From Streptococcus parasanguinis CC87K (lineage in GTDB: Bacteria > Bacillota > Bacilli > Lactobacillales > Streptococcaceae), in NCBI RefSeq assembly GCF_000507765.1, contig NZ_KI669404.1, positions 62,001 through 126,000 of the forward strand: DNA of 64,000 nt, written 5' to 3'. Positions 33,558 to 43,356 of this stretch are shown here, in pieces. The notes beneath the pieces were generated by a model. The model did not search any database and had not been told where the DNA came from. It saw only the letters and a list, made by a program, of their open reading frames with translations. The translations under genes were made by a program, and so were the position numbers. How positions within the stretch are numbered: position 1 is the stretch's first letter; every line of letters starts with the position of its first letter.

Positions 33558-34832
33558 GTGAATGACGTTAAATATGATGTGAATGATATGCCAAAACCTG
33601 GTTTATTGGTTGGTTTATCTTTCCAGCATTTGTTTGCCATGTTTGGGGCGACAGTGCTGGTGCCGATTTTGGTTGGGATTGATCCTGCCATTGCTTTGTT
33701 CTCATCTGGTTTGGGGACCTTGGCTCACTTGACAGTGACCAAGTATAAGATTCCTGCTTATATGGGGTCTAGTTTTGCTTATATTGCAGCGATGCAAATG
33801 CTGATGAAGTCAGATGGGATCGCGGCAGTTGCCCAGGGTGCTATGGCGGGTGGTTTGGTCTACTTGTTTGTAGCTCTGATTGTTAAGCATGCGGGTAAAG
33901 ATTGGATTAATAAGGTCCTTCCACCAATCGTGGTTGGTCCCATTATCATGGTAATTGGTTTGAGTCTTGCGGCAAATGCAGTCACTGATGCGACAACCTT
34001 AAATAAAAGCTATAGTGGTTATGCTCTATTGATTTCGATGGTGACCCTCTTTGCGGTTATCCTCTTTAACATGTATGGCAAGAAGATTGTCGGTGTCGTC
34101 CCAATTTTACTTGGATTAATTGTGGGCTATATTTTCTCATTGGCTCTTGGTTTGCTGACAGGACATAGTTTTGTCAATTTCTCAGAGGTAGCAGCGGCAC
34201 ATTGGATTCAAGTTCCAAACTTCGACATTCCATTTGTGGATTATAGCTTTAAACTCTATCCAAGTGCGATTTTGACCATGGCTCCGATTGCCTTTGTGAC
34301 TATGACGGAACATTTTGGCCACCTCATGGTTTTAAATAGTTTGACTGAGCGTGATTACTTCAAGGATCCAGGGCTTGACCATACGCTTACTGGTGATGGC
34401 TTGGCACAGATTATTGCTGGATTCTTTGGAGCTCCTCCGGTAACTTCTTATGGGGAAAACATTGGGGTGATGGCCCTTAGTAAGGTCTACTCAGTTTACG
34501 TTATTTCAGGCGCAGCAGTGATTGCGGTTGTCATGAGCTTTATTGGGAAGCTATCAGCACTCTTGCACTCTATTCCAACTCCTGTATTGGGAGGTTTGTC
34601 TATTGCCCTCTTTGGGGTTATCGCTGCTAGTGGTTTGAAAATTTTAGTTGAACATAAGATTGATTTTGATAATAAAAAGAATCTCTTGATTGCAAGTGTT
34701 ATCTTGGTATCAGGGATCGGTGGTTTGATGATTGACCTCGGTGGTCTCCGAATTACAGGTGTGGCAACTTCAACAATTCTTGGAATTGTGTTGTATCAAA
34801 TCCTTCCAGAACCAAAAGCTGATGAGGCTTAG
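33558..34832 (+). CDS. pyrP: Uracil permease, NCS2 (UraA/PyrP) family
   Basis: The 424-residue protein has about 14 transmembrane segments. It shows the NCS2 features QHLFAMFGATVLVP (residues about 23-36), VGPIIMVIGLSL, and TMTEHFGHL and PPVTSYGENIGVMA around the substrate site. It imports uracil by H+ symport. The start is a GTG with AGGAGG 11 bp upstream. The PyrR attenuator confirms a pyrimidine rather than purine role. Confidence 0.92.
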   Translation: MNDVKYDVNDMPKPGLLVGLSFQHLFAMFGATVLVPILVGIDPAIALFSSGLGTLAHLTVTKYKIPAYMGSSFAYIAAMQMLMKSDGIAAVAQGAMAGGLVYLFVALIVKHAGKDWINKVLPPIVVGPIIMVIGLSLAANAVTDATTLNKSYSGYALLISMVTLFAVILFNMYGKKIVGVVPILLGLIVGYIFSLALGLLTGHSFVNFSEVAAAHWIQVPNFDIPFVDYSFKLYPSAILTMAPIAFVTMTEHFGHLMVLNSLTERDYFKDPGLDHTLTGDGLAQIIAGFFGAPPVTSYGENIGVMALSKVYSVYVISGAAVIAVVMSFIGKLSALLHSIPTPVLGGLSIALFGVIAASGLKILVEHKIDFDNKKNLLIASVILVSGIGGLMIDLGGLRITGVATSTILGIVLYQILPEPKADEA

Positions 34833-34880
34833 TCCATTCTGGTAGTGAAAAAGTTTGAATGGATTTAAACATTATAAAAA

Positions 34881-34925
34881 ACGAGGAACAGACTCTGATG
34901 GCAGAGCTGGTGTTCCTCGTTTTTA
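34881..34925. terminator. Bidirectional terminator between pyrP and the DUF59 gene
   Basis: ACGAGGAACA/TGTTCCTCGT is a perfect 10-bp stem, preceded by AAAAA and followed by TTTTT; it serves both converging genes. Confidence 0.9.
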
Positions 34926-34993
34926 TTGTGGATCGGATTTCCAAAGAGGCCTTCCTTCATTAGTTGAATGCATTTTTTAAAAGGTAATGCTTA

Positions 34994-35335
34994 TTATCGT
35001 GGTGGAAGACCAAGGGCGATGCGCCCGTATCGGCTGATTCGTGTAATTTTCCAAGCGGGTGACCAAGTCACTTCAACCTTGACATCTTCGATCCCCTCGA
35101 TCTCTTTTAGGCGAGCGACGATTTCGATCGGAAGGCTCTCAGCACAGCTACAAGCCGTATCGGTAAAGGTCATAACCACCTTGCAAGTGCCGGTTTCATC
35201 TAGATGGATCTCGTAGATCAGTCCCAGGTTATAAACATCTAACTCAACATCGGTATCAAATACAAGCTCCAATTTTTCGATTAATGACTTCTCTAGTGCC
35301 AGGGCGCGGTCATTGATTTTGATATCCTCTCTCAT
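34994..35335 (-). CDS. MIP18/DUF59 (PaaD/SufT-like) iron-sulfur assembly factor
   Basis: The 113-residue protein has the MIP18 motif pattern DPELxxxIxxLGLIY (here [17 protein letters not shown]) and the conserved Cys-containing [10 protein letters not shown]. Such proteins help deliver or mature Fe-S clusters. It is divergent from hisS; the exact client is unknown. Confidence 0.88.
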   Translation of the reverse strand: MREDIKINDRALALEKSLIEKLELVFDTDVELDVYNLGLIYEIHLDETGTCKVVMTFTDTACSCAESLPIEIVARLKEIEGIEDVKVEVTWSPAWKITRISRYGRIALGLPPR

Positions 35336-35505
35336 TGCAAGATCCTTTCAGTGTAGTATGGCTTCCATTTTCTCATAATTCGGCTGATAAGGCAAGAAGA
35401 GAAAGAGGATTTGAACGTGTCGAACGAAGGAAATTCGGTCCAGTCTCCATTTCTCTTCGAATTTGTGGTAAAATAGAGGCAAAAGTAAGACAAAGGATGA
35501 AGGCT

Positions 35506-36789
35506 ATGAAATTACAAAAACCAAAAGGGACCCAGGATATCCTTCCTGGCGATTCAGCGAAATGGCAATATGTAGAAGGCTTTGCGCGCAAGGTCTTTGC
35601 GCGATACAATTATGATGAAATCCGCACACCGATCTTCGAACATTATGAAGTCATCAGCCGTTCAGTAGGGGATACGACGGATATCGTTACCAAAGAAATG
35701 TATGATTTCTATGACAAGGGAGACCGTCATATCACGCTTCGTCCAGAAGGAACAGCTCCTGTTGTCCGCTCGTATGTAGAAAATAAACTCTTTGCGCCTG
35801 AGGTACAAAAACCAAGTAAGTTCTATTACATAGGCCCAATGTTCCGCTATGAACGTCCTCAAGCAGGTCGTTTGCGTCAATTCCACCAGATTGGGGTAGA
35901 ATGTTTTGGATCGAGCAATCCTGCAACGGATGTCGAAACCATTGCCATGGCAGCGCAATTCCTGAAAGAACTAGGAATTGACAATGTGACCTTGCACTTG
36001 AACACCTTGGGAAGCCCTGCTAGTCGTCAAGCTTATCGTCAAGCCTTGATTGATTATCTCTTGCCAATGAAGGATCAATTGTCTAAGGACAGCCAACGTC
36101 GCTTAGAAGAAAATCCACTTCGTGTCTTGGATTCAAAAGAAAAAGAAGACAAGGCCGCGGTTGAACAGGCTCCTTCCATCCTAGACTATCTAGATGAAGA
36201 AAGCCAAGCGCATTTTGATGCGGTTCGTCGGATGTTGGAAGACTTGGGGGTAGCCTATGTCATCGATACCAATATGGTGCGTGGCTTAGATTACTACAAC
36301 CACACGATTTTTGAGTTCATTACAGAAATTGAAGGCAATGAATTGACAGTTTGTGCGGGTGGTCGTTATGATGGGTTGGTTGAATACTTCGGTGGCCCTG
36401 CGACAGCTGGTTTTGGATTCGGTATCGGTGTGGAACGGATCCTTCTTGTTCTTGAAAAGAAAGGCATTGAATTACCGATCGAAACAGGCTTAGATGCCTA
36501 TATCGCTGTCCTAGGAGATGAGGTCAATGAAGCAGCGCTTAGCTTGGTTCAGGCCCTTCGAATCCAAGGTTTCAAGGCAGAACGTGATTACCTTGGACGC
36601 AAGCTCAAGGCACAATTTAAGTCAGCAGATGTCTTTGCGGCCAAAGCCTTGATTACCTTAGGAAGTAGTGAAGTTGAGAGCGGTCAAGTTACTGTGAAAA
36701 ATAACCAAACTCGTCAAGAAGTAACGGTAGCTCTTGAAAGCTTGAAGAAAGACTTCCCATCTGTTTTAGCAGAGTTGGGATTGGCTTGA
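35506..36789 (+). CDS. hisS: Histidine-tRNA ligase
   Basis: The 427-residue class II synthetase shows motif 2 ([20 protein letters not shown]), the His-specific signature [12 protein letters not shown], and motif 3 ([13 protein letters not shown] ... [12 protein letters not shown]), plus a C-terminal anticodon-binding domain. I start it at ATG 35506 ([15 protein letters not shown]) behind AAAGGATG. The open frame continues 57 codons upstream but that part is not conserved-looking and spans a likely -10 (GGTAAAATAG). Confidence 0.96.
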   Translation: MKLQKPKGTQDILPGDSAKWQYVEGFARKVFARYNYDEIRTPIFEHYEVISRSVGDTTDIVTKEMYDFYDKGDRHITLRPEGTAPVVRSYVENKLFAPEVQKPSKFYYIGPMFRYERPQAGRLRQFHQIGVECFGSSNPATDVETIAMAAQFLKELGIDNVTLHLNTLGSPASRQAYRQALIDYLLPMKDQLSKDSQRRLEENPLRVLDSKEKEDKAAVEQAPSILDYLDEESQAHFDAVRRMLEDLGVAYVIDTNMVRGLDYYNHTIFEFITEIEGNELTVCAGGRYDGLVEYFGGPATAGFGFGIGVERILLVLEKKGIELPIETGLDAYIAVLGDEVNEAALSLVQALRIQGFKAERDYLGRKLKAQFKSADVFAAKALITLGSSEVESGQVTVKNNQTRQEVTVALESLKKDFPSVLAELGLA

Positions 36790-36825
36790 TCAAGTCTTGC
36801 AGACACCTGAAAAACAGATTCGCAT

Positions 36826-36863
36826 GGGAGTAGGAGCAAAGTCGTTGCGCCTGCTCTCTTTTA
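36826..36863 (+). terminator. Terminator of hisS
   Basis: GAGTAGGAGC pairs imperfectly with GCGCCTGCTCTC and is followed by TTTT. Confidence 0.6.
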
Positions 36864-36912
36864 TCTAGCTTCTGTTTGCCGTCCTTTGCCAAGATTTGGC
36901 GAAAAGCCGTTA

Positions 36913-36937
36913 AATTTTCTGACATTTATGATATAAT
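36913..36937 (+). promoter_or_regulatory. Promoter of thrC with possible CodY box
   Basis: An extended -10 TGATATAAT (36929-36937) precedes thrC. AATTTTCTGACATTT (36913-36927) matches the CodY consensus in 13 of 15 positions and overlaps the expected RNA polymerase site, so repression by CodY is possible. Confidence 0.5.
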
Positions 36938-36969
36938 GAGAAGACTACTAGTAAAGGAATGAAACAGTC

Positions 36970-38454
36970 ATGACATTAGTTTATCAATCAACACGAGATG
37001 AAAAAAATACTGTAACAGCTAGTCAAGCCATCCTTCAAGGATTGGCGACAGATGGCGGTTTGTTTACTCCAGTCTCTTATCCTCAAGTAGAGCTGGATTT
37101 TGATACCCTCAAAGACGCTTCTTACCAAGAAGTGGCCAAGCTTGTTTTGTCAGCCTTTTTGGACGACTTGACAGCAGAGGAGTTGGACTACTGTATTTCT
37201 CATGCTTATGACAGCAAGTTTGATACCCCGGCTATTGCTCCGCTTGTCAAACTCGATGGGCAATACAACTTGGAACTCTTCCACGGTTCCACCATTGCCT
37301 TTAAAGATATGGCTTTGTCGATCTTGCCTTACTTTATGACAACAGCAGCTAAAAAGCACGGTTTGGAAAATAAAATTGTCATCTTGACGGCGACTTCTGG
37401 AGACACTGGTAAAGCTGCCATGGCAGGTTTTGCCGATGTTCCAGGAACAGAGATCATTGTCTTTTATCCAAAAGATGGTGTCAGCAAGGTGCAAGAATTG
37501 CAAATGACGACTCAAACGGGGGACAATACCCATGTCATCGCCATCGATGGAAACTTTGACGATGCCCAAACCAATGTCAAACACATGTTCAATGATGTGG
37601 CGCTTCGTGAAAAATTAGCAGTCAACAAGATGCAATTCTCATCAGCCAACTCTATGAACATTGGCCGTTTGGTGCCTCAGGTTGTCTATTACGTATACGC
37701 CTATGCGCAATTGGTGAAGACAGGCCAAATCACAGCGGGAGAAAAAGTCAACTTTACCGTCCCAACAGGAAACTTTGGAAATATCTTGGCGGCTTTCTAT
37801 GCCAAACAAATCGGTCTTCCAGTTGGGAAATTGATCTGTGCGTCAAATGAAAACAATGTCTTGACAGACTTCTTCAAAACACATGTCTATGATAAGAAAC
37901 GTGAGTTCAAGGTGACCACCAGTCCATCGATGGATATTTTGGTCTCTTCAAACTTGGAACGCTTGATTTTCCACTTGGTAGGCAATGATGCCACAAAGAC
38001 CAAAGAATTGATGGAAAGCCTTGTTGCAACAGGTCAGTACCAATTGTCCAACTTTGATGCAGACATCTTAGATTTGTTTGCGGCTGCATACGCAGATGAA
38101 GTAGAAACCGCTGCAGAGATCAAGCGGGTCTATGAAACGTCTGATTACATCGAAGACCCTCATACAGCCGTAGCATCAGCCGTTTATCAAAAATACCGGA
38201 CTCAAACAGGAGATACTGCTAAAACAGTTATTGCCTCTACAGCAAGTCCTTACAAATTCCCAGTTGTTGCAGTAGAAGCGGTGACAGGTGAGACAGGTCT
38301 AGGCGATTTCGAAGCCTTGGCTAAATTACACACACTCTCAGGTGTTCCTGTGCCACCGGCTGTAGACGGCCTTGAAACTGCACCGGTTCGCCATCGTACA
38401 AGCGTGGCAGCCAAAGACATGCAAGCAGCCGTAGAAGACTACTTGGGACTTTAA
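36970..38454 (+). CDS. thrC: Threonine synthase
   Basis: The 494-residue PLP enzyme converts O-phosphohomoserine to threonine. The PLP-binding Lys lies in GSTIAFKDMALSIL (about residue 110), the phosphate-binding ATSGDTGKAAMAG follows, and NSMNIGRLVPQ is present. The length fits the long bacterial/fungal class. AAAGGAA precedes the start. It is monocistronic with terminators at both sides. Confidence 0.96.
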   Translation: MTLVYQSTRDEKNTVTASQAILQGLATDGGLFTPVSYPQVELDFDTLKDASYQEVAKLVLSAFLDDLTAEELDYCISHAYDSKFDTPAIAPLVKLDGQYNLELFHGSTIAFKDMALSILPYFMTTAAKKHGLENKIVILTATSGDTGKAAMAGFADVPGTEIIVFYPKDGVSKVQELQMTTQTGDNTHVIAIDGNFDDAQTNVKHMFNDVALREKLAVNKMQFSSANSMNIGRLVPQVVYYVYAYAQLVKTGQITAGEKVNFTVPTGNFGNILAAFYAKQIGLPVGKLICASNENNVLTDFFKTHVYDKKREFKVTTSPSMDILVSSNLERLIFHLVGNDATKTKELMESLVATGQYQLSNFDADILDLFAAAYADEVETAAEIKRVYETSDYIEDPHTAVASAVYQKYRTQTGDTAKTVIASTASPYKFPVVAVEAVTGETGLGDFEALAKLHTLSGVPVPPAVDGLETAPVRHRTSVAAKDMQAAVEDYLGL

Positions 38455-38474
38455 TTCTCTGTATTAGAAAGATC

Positions 38475-38496
38475 AAAAGAGCCGTTTGGCTCTTTT
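38475..38496 (+). terminator. Terminator of thrC
   Basis: AAAAGAGCC/GGCTCTTTT with a 4-nt loop forms a short palindrome ending in T4. It is only 8 bp from the next start, so readthrough may feed the MATE gene. Confidence 0.85.
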
Positions 38497-38504
38497 ATAT
38501 ACGC

Positions 38505-39782
38505 ATGAATTCATACAAAAAAATCTTAAATATCGCTCTTCCTGCCATGGGTGAAAATTTCTTACAAATGCTGATGGGCATGGTGGACTCTTATTTAGTG
38601 GCTCACCTGGGCTTGATTGCCATTTCAGGTGTTTCCGTCGCAGGGAATATCATCACGATCTATCAAGCCATCTTTTTGGCACTGGGTGCGGCAGTTGCCA
38701 GTGTAATGTCCAAAAGCTTGGGTGAAAAAAATAAAGAAACCATTGCCTACCATGCGACAGAGTCACTGAAGGTGACCTTGTTGTTGAGTGCTCTCCTAGG
38801 AGGGGCTTCGCTGTTATTTGGACGCCAGATGATTTCGCTGTTGGGGACTGAAGCTGCAGTAGCCGAAAGCGGGGGGATTTACCTTTCCTTGGTTGGCGGG
38901 ACCATAGTTCTCTTAGGATTGATGACGACCTTGGGCTCCTTGGTTCGGGTGGCCAACAATCCACGTCTTCCTATGTATGTGAGCCTGTTGACCAATCTAT
39001 TAAACGCTCTGTTCTCCTCTGTAGCCATTTTCCTTTTTGGTTGGGGCATTGTTGGTGCAGCTTTGGGGACAGTGCTGGCCCGTCTGGTGGGCGTCATCCT
39101 CTTGTGGCAAAAGGTCCAGCTACCCTTTGCCCCCCTTGGTTGGGGATTGGATCGTAAGCTCTTGAACTTAGCGCTTCCAGCTGCCGGGGAGCGGCTGATG
39201 ATGCGAGCTGGAGATGTGGTGATCATTGCGATCGTGGTTGCTTTTGGGACCGAGGCAGTCGCAGGAAATGCCATCGGAGAGACCTTGACCCAGTTTAACT
39301 ATATGCCTGTATTTGGAGTGGCCACAGCGACGGTCATGCTCGTGGCACGGAGCCTAGGTGAAGGTGATCTTGAGCAGATTGCTCGCCTTCGAAAGCAGTC
39401 TTACTGGTTGTCCTTCGTGTTAATGTTACCTATTGCCTTGGGAATCTTTTTTGGGGGCACCCTTCTGACCCATCTCTACACCCAAGATACAAAAGCAGTC
39501 GAAGCTAGCCTATCGGTTGTCCTCTTTTCTTTGTTGGGAACGCCGTTTACAGCAGGAACGGTCATCTATACAGCTGTTTGGCAAGGCTTGGGAAATGGGA
39601 AACTTCCATTTTATGCAACGACGATTGGCATGTGGGTCATTCGAATTGGAGCCGGTTATCTGCTTGGAGTAACCCTTGGCTTTGGCCTTCCAGGGGTCTG
39701 GACTGGGACGCTGCTCGACAATGGCTTCCGTTGGCTATTTTTGAGTCAACTTTATAGACGAAAAGTAGGAGAGAAAAAATGA
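38505..39782 (+). CDS. MATE family multidrug/Na+ efflux protein
   Basis: The 425-residue protein has 12 transmembrane segments and the MATE/DinF architecture of two similar halves (LPAMGENFLQMLMGMVDSYLVAHLG and LPAAGERLMMRAGDVVIIAIV). It probably exports cationic drugs or metabolites. There is no convincing ribosome binding site in front of the ATG at 38505. The gene overlaps the next by 4 bp (ATGA), so the HAD phosphatase is translated together with it. Confidence 0.9.
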   Translation: MNSYKKILNIALPAMGENFLQMLMGMVDSYLVAHLGLIAISGVSVAGNIITIYQAIFLALGAAVASVMSKSLGEKNKETIAYHATESLKVTLLLSALLGGASLLFGRQMISLLGTEAAVAESGGIYLSLVGGTIVLLGLMTTLGSLVRVANNPRLPMYVSLLTNLLNALFSSVAIFLFGWGIVGAALGTVLARLVGVILLWQKVQLPFAPLGWGLDRKLLNLALPAAGERLMMRAGDVVIIAIVVAFGTEAVAGNAIGETLTQFNYMPVFGVATATVMLVARSLGEGDLEQIARLRKQSYWLSFVLMLPIALGIFFGGTLLTHLYTQDTKAVEASLSVVLFSLLGTPFTAGTVIYTAVWQGLGNGKLPFYATTIGMWVIRIGAGYLLGVTLGFGLPGVWTGTLLDNGFRWLFLSQLYRRKVGEKK

Positions 39783-40408
39783 CAAAACGAGCCTTTATTT
39801 GGGATTTGGATGGGACCTTGCTGGATTCCTATGATGCTATTTTAGCAGGTCTTGAGGAGACCTATGCAACTTATCAGCTTCCCTTTGACCGAGCCAGCAT
39901 TAAAGACTACATCTTGAAGCATTCGGTTCAAGATCTTTTAGTAGCTGTGGCGGAGGAGTATCATCTGGATGTGACCGACTTGAATCATCGCCGAGCAGAA
40001 AGTCTAGCGGAGAAAAATGCCCAGGTCCTTCTGATGGATGGGGCGCGTGATGTCCTATCCTGGGGACAAGAAGCTGGAATTGAGCAGTTTGTCTATACCC
40101 ATAAGGGAGAGAATGCCTTTGTCATCCTACGGGATTTGGGTTTGGAATCTTTTTTTACAGAGATTTTGACCAGTCAAAGTGGTTTTGCCCGCAAGCCTGA
40201 CCCAGAAGCTGCTATGTATCTGATGGAGAAGTACGGGTTGCATCCAGAAAAGACCTACTATATAGGGGATCGGAGCCTGGATATTGACTTTGCAAGAAAT
40301 AGCCAGATTCATAGTATCAATTTCTTGACGTCTTACTATCAAGGCAATCATCAGATGAACACCTTACTAGATATCCCACGTATTTTAAACGCTGAAAAGA
40401 ATCTGTAA
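39779..40408 (+). CDS. HAD-superfamily phosphatase (subfamily IA)
   Basis: The 209-residue protein has the HAD motif I IWDLDGTLLDS (residues 7-17), a helical cap, THKG as motif II, Lys in FARKPDPEAA as motif III, and GDRSLDIDFA as motif IV. It resembles phosphoglycolate phosphatases; the substrate is not known. It is coupled to the MATE gene and followed by a csRNA gene. Confidence 0.9.
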   Translation: MTKRAFIWDLDGTLLDSYDAILAGLEETYATYQLPFDRASIKDYILKHSVQDLLVAVAEEYHLDVTDLNHRRAESLAEKNAQVLLMDGARDVLSWGQEAGIEQFVYTHKGENAFVILRDLGLESFFTEILTSQSGFARKPDPEAAMYLMEKYGLHPEKTYYIGDRSLDIDFARNSQIHSINFLTSYYQGNHQMNTLLDIPRILNAEKNL

Positions 40409-40436
40409 AGAATTTGTTTTCATTTTGAAATAAAGT

Positions 40437-40469
40437 CGTAAGCTTTCTTTAAGAAATGTCCGCTATAAT
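40437..40469 (+). promoter_or_regulatory. CiaR-binding repeat and -10 of csRNA C
   Basis: CGTAAG-N5-TTTAAG (40437-40453) is followed after 10 bp by TATAAT (40464-40469). The first half-site deviates by two bases from the consensus. Confidence 0.82.
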
Positions 40470-40475
40470 AGAACC

Positions 40476-40572
40476 ATAAACAAAGACCTCCTAACTTTGT
40501 TTAGAAAAATCCTAAAACTTTTCTTTTTCATAATAATCTCCCTAAGAGTCGCCAAATCAGGCGGCTTTTTTT
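40476..40572 (+). ncRNA. Cia-dependent small RNA (csRNA), copy C
   Basis: This roughly 97-nt RNA has ACCTCCTAACTTTGTTT, AAAATCCTAAAACTTTT, and AATAATCTCCC as in csRNAs A and B. It ends with AGTCGCC/GGCGGCT and a run of T. The stem sequence differs from A and B but the internal pairing regions are conserved. It lies on the plus strand between the HAD gene and the MarR gene. Confidence 0.87.
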
Positions 40573-40626
40573 GTGTGAAAAAACAGTACAAGCTCTTTTC
40601 CTTGCTAGGATAGAAGAAAAAGTTTA

Positions 40627-40644
40627 TAATTGACTTATCAATTA
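40627..40644. promoter_or_regulatory. Operator of the marR gene
   Basis: TAATTGA-N4-TCAATTA is a perfect 7-bp inverted repeat overlapping a TTGACT -35 (40630-40635). It is a plausible site for autorepression by the MarR protein. Confidence 0.6.
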
Positions 40645-40676
40645 TTGATTTATCAAAAATAATACGGAGAAGGAAT

Positions 40677-41105
40677 ATGGCAGAAATAAATGATTTGCTC
40701 TACCAACTACGTTTGGCAGATCAATCAACTACGCAACTCTTTGAAAAGCGACTAGGGATTAGCTTAACACGTTACCAAATTTTGCAGGATTTATTAGAAC
40801 AAGCACCTTGCAATCAGATCGCGGTTCAGGAACGCTTGCAGATTGATCCAGCTGCTTTAACGCGGCATTTCAAAATATTGGAAAAGGAAGGGTTTGTCCA
40901 TCGGAGTCGAAATCCAAAGAACCAGCGGGAAATCTTAATTCATTTGACGGATACGGCCTATAATCGTTTGGTCAAACATCCCCCTCGCTATCATGTGGCG
41001 GTGAAAGAACAGATGAGTCGGATTTTGACGGCTCAAGAACAAGAGCAATTTTCTTACCTGCTGGACAAATTAGTATCTGGCATTGAACAAATAACAGTCG
41101 AATAA
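40677..41105 (+). CDS. MarR-family transcriptional regulator
   Basis: The 142-residue protein has the winged helix layout (LGISLTRYQILQDLLEQAPCNQIAVQERLQIDPAALTRHFKILEKEGFVHRSRNPKNQREILIHLTD). It includes one Cys near the start of the DNA-binding domain (PCNQ), which may be redox-sensitive. The gene ends 15 bp before the DUF1304 gene, so it probably controls that gene. Confidence 0.92.
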   Translation: MAEINDLLYQLRLADQSTTQLFEKRLGISLTRYQILQDLLEQAPCNQIAVQERLQIDPAALTRHFKILEKEGFVHRSRNPKNQREILIHLTDTAYNRLVKHPPRYHVAVKEQMSRILTAQEQEQFSYLLDKLVSGIEQITVE

Positions 41106-41120
41106 AAAGGAGAATCTACG

Positions 41121-41483
41121 ATGTCATTACTGACGATTATTTTAGCAAGTCTTGCTGCACTGGAGCATTTATATATTTTTTATTTGGAGAGCATCAGAAC
41201 CACATCTGATACCACAAGTCGGGTTTTCAACATGGATAAAGAAGAACTCGCTCGCCCATCTGTGACCTCTTTATTTAAGAATCAAGGGATATACAATGCC
41301 TTGATTGGTGTCTTCCTCTTGTATGGATTGTTTGTCTCTAAAAATAGTGAAGTTGTTACGATTTTCGTGCTCTTTATTATTGGAGCCGCAGCTTACGGTG
41401 CGATGACAGCCAATAAAAAGATTATCTTGACCCAAGGTGGCCCTGCTATTTTGGCCTTGTTAAGTATCCTATTTTTGGGTTAA
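41121..41483 (+). CDS. DUF1304 membrane protein
   Basis: The 120-residue protein has four transmembrane segments and the DUF1304 features ALEHLYIFYLESI, NQGIYNALIG and FVLFIIGAAAYGA. The family is linked to MarR-type regulators in many Firmicutes and has no known function. AAAAAGGAG precedes the start. Confidence 0.88.
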   Translation: MSLLTIILASLAALEHLYIFYLESIRTTSDTTSRVFNMDKEELARPSVTSLFKNQGIYNALIGVFLLYGLFVSKNSEVVTIFVLFIIGAAAYGAMTANKKIILTQGGPAILALLSILFLG

Positions 41484-41565
41484 AAAAGATGCGCCGATAG
41501 GGAACTTTGAGTTGATTGTATTAAATAAGTGTAGAAAAAAGTATAAAAAAAGACTAAAAATTTTA

Positions 41566-41848
41566 TTGACTTTCTAAGAAAAAGGGTTATAATGGTAGCA
41601 ACAGAAAAGTAATGAGTCAGCTATTTCCAGGGAGCTTGTGGGAATTGTGAACAAGCAATAGCGACTGATGAAAATTGGACTGTTATGATCAATGAATTCT
41701 AACCCATGTGAATTCGGTTAGCACCCCTTACCGTGCAACTCCTTGATAGAGGAGATAGAGATGTGGGGAAAGACCAGCTATTTTTCCCTATAAAAGAGGT
41801 GGCACCGCGGACACTACGCCCTCACACAGTTTTTGTGTGAGGGCTTTT
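41566..41848 (+). promoter_or_regulatory. Promoter and tRNA-Trp T-box leader of the trp operon
   Basis: TTGACT (41566-41571) and TATAAT (41588-41593) form the promoter. The leader contains stem I with a specifier TGG at 41676-41678, the T-box core AGAGGTGGCACCGCGG (41795-41810), and a terminator GCCCTCACACA/TGTGTGAGGGC with T4 (41818-41848). Uncharged tRNA-Trp would bind and prevent termination, giving expression when tryptophan is scarce. Confidence 0.92.
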
Positions 41849-41850
41849 CT

Positions 41851-41955
41851 ATGTGCCTTAGCAAGCGAAGCGAGCTTAGGCACATAGATCCCAAAGCGCA
41901 AACAGAGCGATGGGATAACCTTAATCGCCTTAGCAAGCGAAGTAGGGTGCGGTTG
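41851..41955. repeat. Intergenic inverted repeats after the T-box
   Basis: ATGTGCCTTAGCAAGC and GCTTAGGCACAT (with GCGAAGCGAGC between) form an imperfect hairpin at 41851-41886. GCCTTAGCAAGCGAAG recurs at about 41930. The stretch lies between the T-box terminator and trpE and is probably a small dispersed repeat. Confidence 0.5.
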
Positions 41956-41997
41956 AATTCATTAGAATAAAAGAGTTCTAAAAGAGAGGTTTCTGAT

Positions 41998-43356
41998 ATG
42001 AAAAAAGTTTTATCTGCTGATGTGTTGAGTCCAATTTTGGCTTATATGCGTTTGGAAGCGCCCCATAAAATGATCTTGGAGTCGATCCCTCGTGAAAAAG
42101 AGAATGCGCGTTTTTCAATTGTAGCCTATCGGCCGGTCAGTGAAGTCAAGTTTGAACATGGTGTCCTCTATTACAATGATCAAATTGTTGAAGAGGATCC
42201 TTTGGACTTTTTGAACCGCATCACGGTCAAAACGAAAACTTCAGAAGAACTTCCTTTTAACGGTGGGGCGATTGGATTTGTCGGCTATGACTTGATTGGC
42301 CTCTATGAGAACATTGGTTCCATTCCTGAAGATACGATCGGCACCCCAGATCTCCACTTTTTCTTATATGAAAGCTATGTGATTTTTGACCACAAAAAGG
42401 AAAAGGTCTATGTGGTGGAAGAAAACCTCTATAGTGGACGGAGTGAAGCAGAGCAAGCGTCGAGCTTGGAGCAAGTGTTAGCACAATTGGCAAGACCTGC
42501 AAAAGAAGAGTTTCAGGACAAGGATCTGCATGCACTTCATTTCCACAATCATTTGGATCAAAAAGAGTTTGAGGAAATGGTGGCCCTAGCGCGGGACTAT
42601 ATTCGAAAAGGGGATATGTTCCAATGCGTGCTTAGTCAACGTTTTTCAGCTGATTTTTCAGGAAAACCACTAGATTATTACCGCAATTTGCGCGTGACCA
42701 ACCCTTCGAATTATCTCTACTTTTATGATTTTGGGGAGTACCAAATTATCGGTGCTAGTCCAGAAAGTCTGGTGTCGGTCAAGGATCGAGTGGTGACAAC
42801 CAATCCTATTGCTGGCACGCGTCCAAGAGGGATCGATGAAGAGGCTGATCGGCAATTGGCAGCTGATTTGGCAGGGGATCCAAAAGAAGTCGCAGAACAC
42901 CGGATGTTGGTGGATCTAGGGCGAAACGATATTGGGCGTATCGCCCAAAATGGGTCGGTTGAAGTGACCAAATATATGGAGGTGGAGTTCTTCCGTTATG
43001 TGATGCACCTGACGAGTGTGGTCAAGGGTCAATTGCTTCCTGGACTAGCCTCCATTGAGGCTCTGAAGGCAACTCTTCCAGCGGGGACCGTTTCGGGTGC
43101 TCCCAAGATTCGAGCCATGAAGCGAATCTATGAAGCAGAAAAAGAAAAACGAGGCGTCTATGCGGGTGCTATTGGCTATCTCTCTGTGACGGGGGATCTC
43201 GATTTTGCTATTGCGATTCGAACCATGATCCTCAAAAATAAGAAGGCTTATGTGCAGGCTGGAGCAGGAATTGTTTATGATTCGATCGCTGAAAATGAAT
43301 ACCAAGAAACCGTCAATAAGGCAAAATCAATGACTAGGATTGGAGAAGAAGGATGA
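41998..43356 (+). CDS. trpE: Anthranilate synthase component I
   Basis: The 452-residue protein combines an N-terminal Trp-binding domain ([20 protein letters not shown]) with the chorismate-binding catalytic domain ([59 protein letters not shown]). It makes anthranilate from chorismate with ammonia from TrpG. AGAGAGG precedes the start. It overlaps trpG by 4 bp. Confidence 0.96.
   Translation: MKKVLSADVLSPILAYMRLEAPHKMILESIPREKENARFSIVAYRPVSEVKFEHGVLYYNDQIVEEDPLDFLNRITVKTKTSEELPFNGGAIGFVGYDLIGLYENIGSIPEDTIGTPDLHFFLYESYVIFDHKKEKVYVVEENLYSGRSEAEQASSLEQVLAQLARPAKEEFQDKDLHALHFHNHLDQKEFEEMVALARDYIRKGDMFQCVLSQRFSADFSGKPLDYYRNLRVTNPSNYLYFYDFGEYQIIGASPESLVSVKDRVVTTNPIAGTRPRGIDEEADRQLAADLAGDPKEVAEHRMLVDLGRNDIGRIAQNGSVEVTKYMEVEFFRYVMHLTSVVKGQLLPGLASIEALKATLPAGTVSGAPKIRAMKRIYEAEKEKRGVYAGAIGYLSVTGDLDFAIAIRTMILKNKKAYVQAGAGIVYDSIAENEYQETVNKAKSMTRIGEEG

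Noticed and set aside
35335..35505. 57-codon N-terminal extension of hisS
   Set aside because: It contains the likely -10 promoter and overlaps the start of the divergent DUF59 gene. HisS proteins begin at [11 protein letters not shown].
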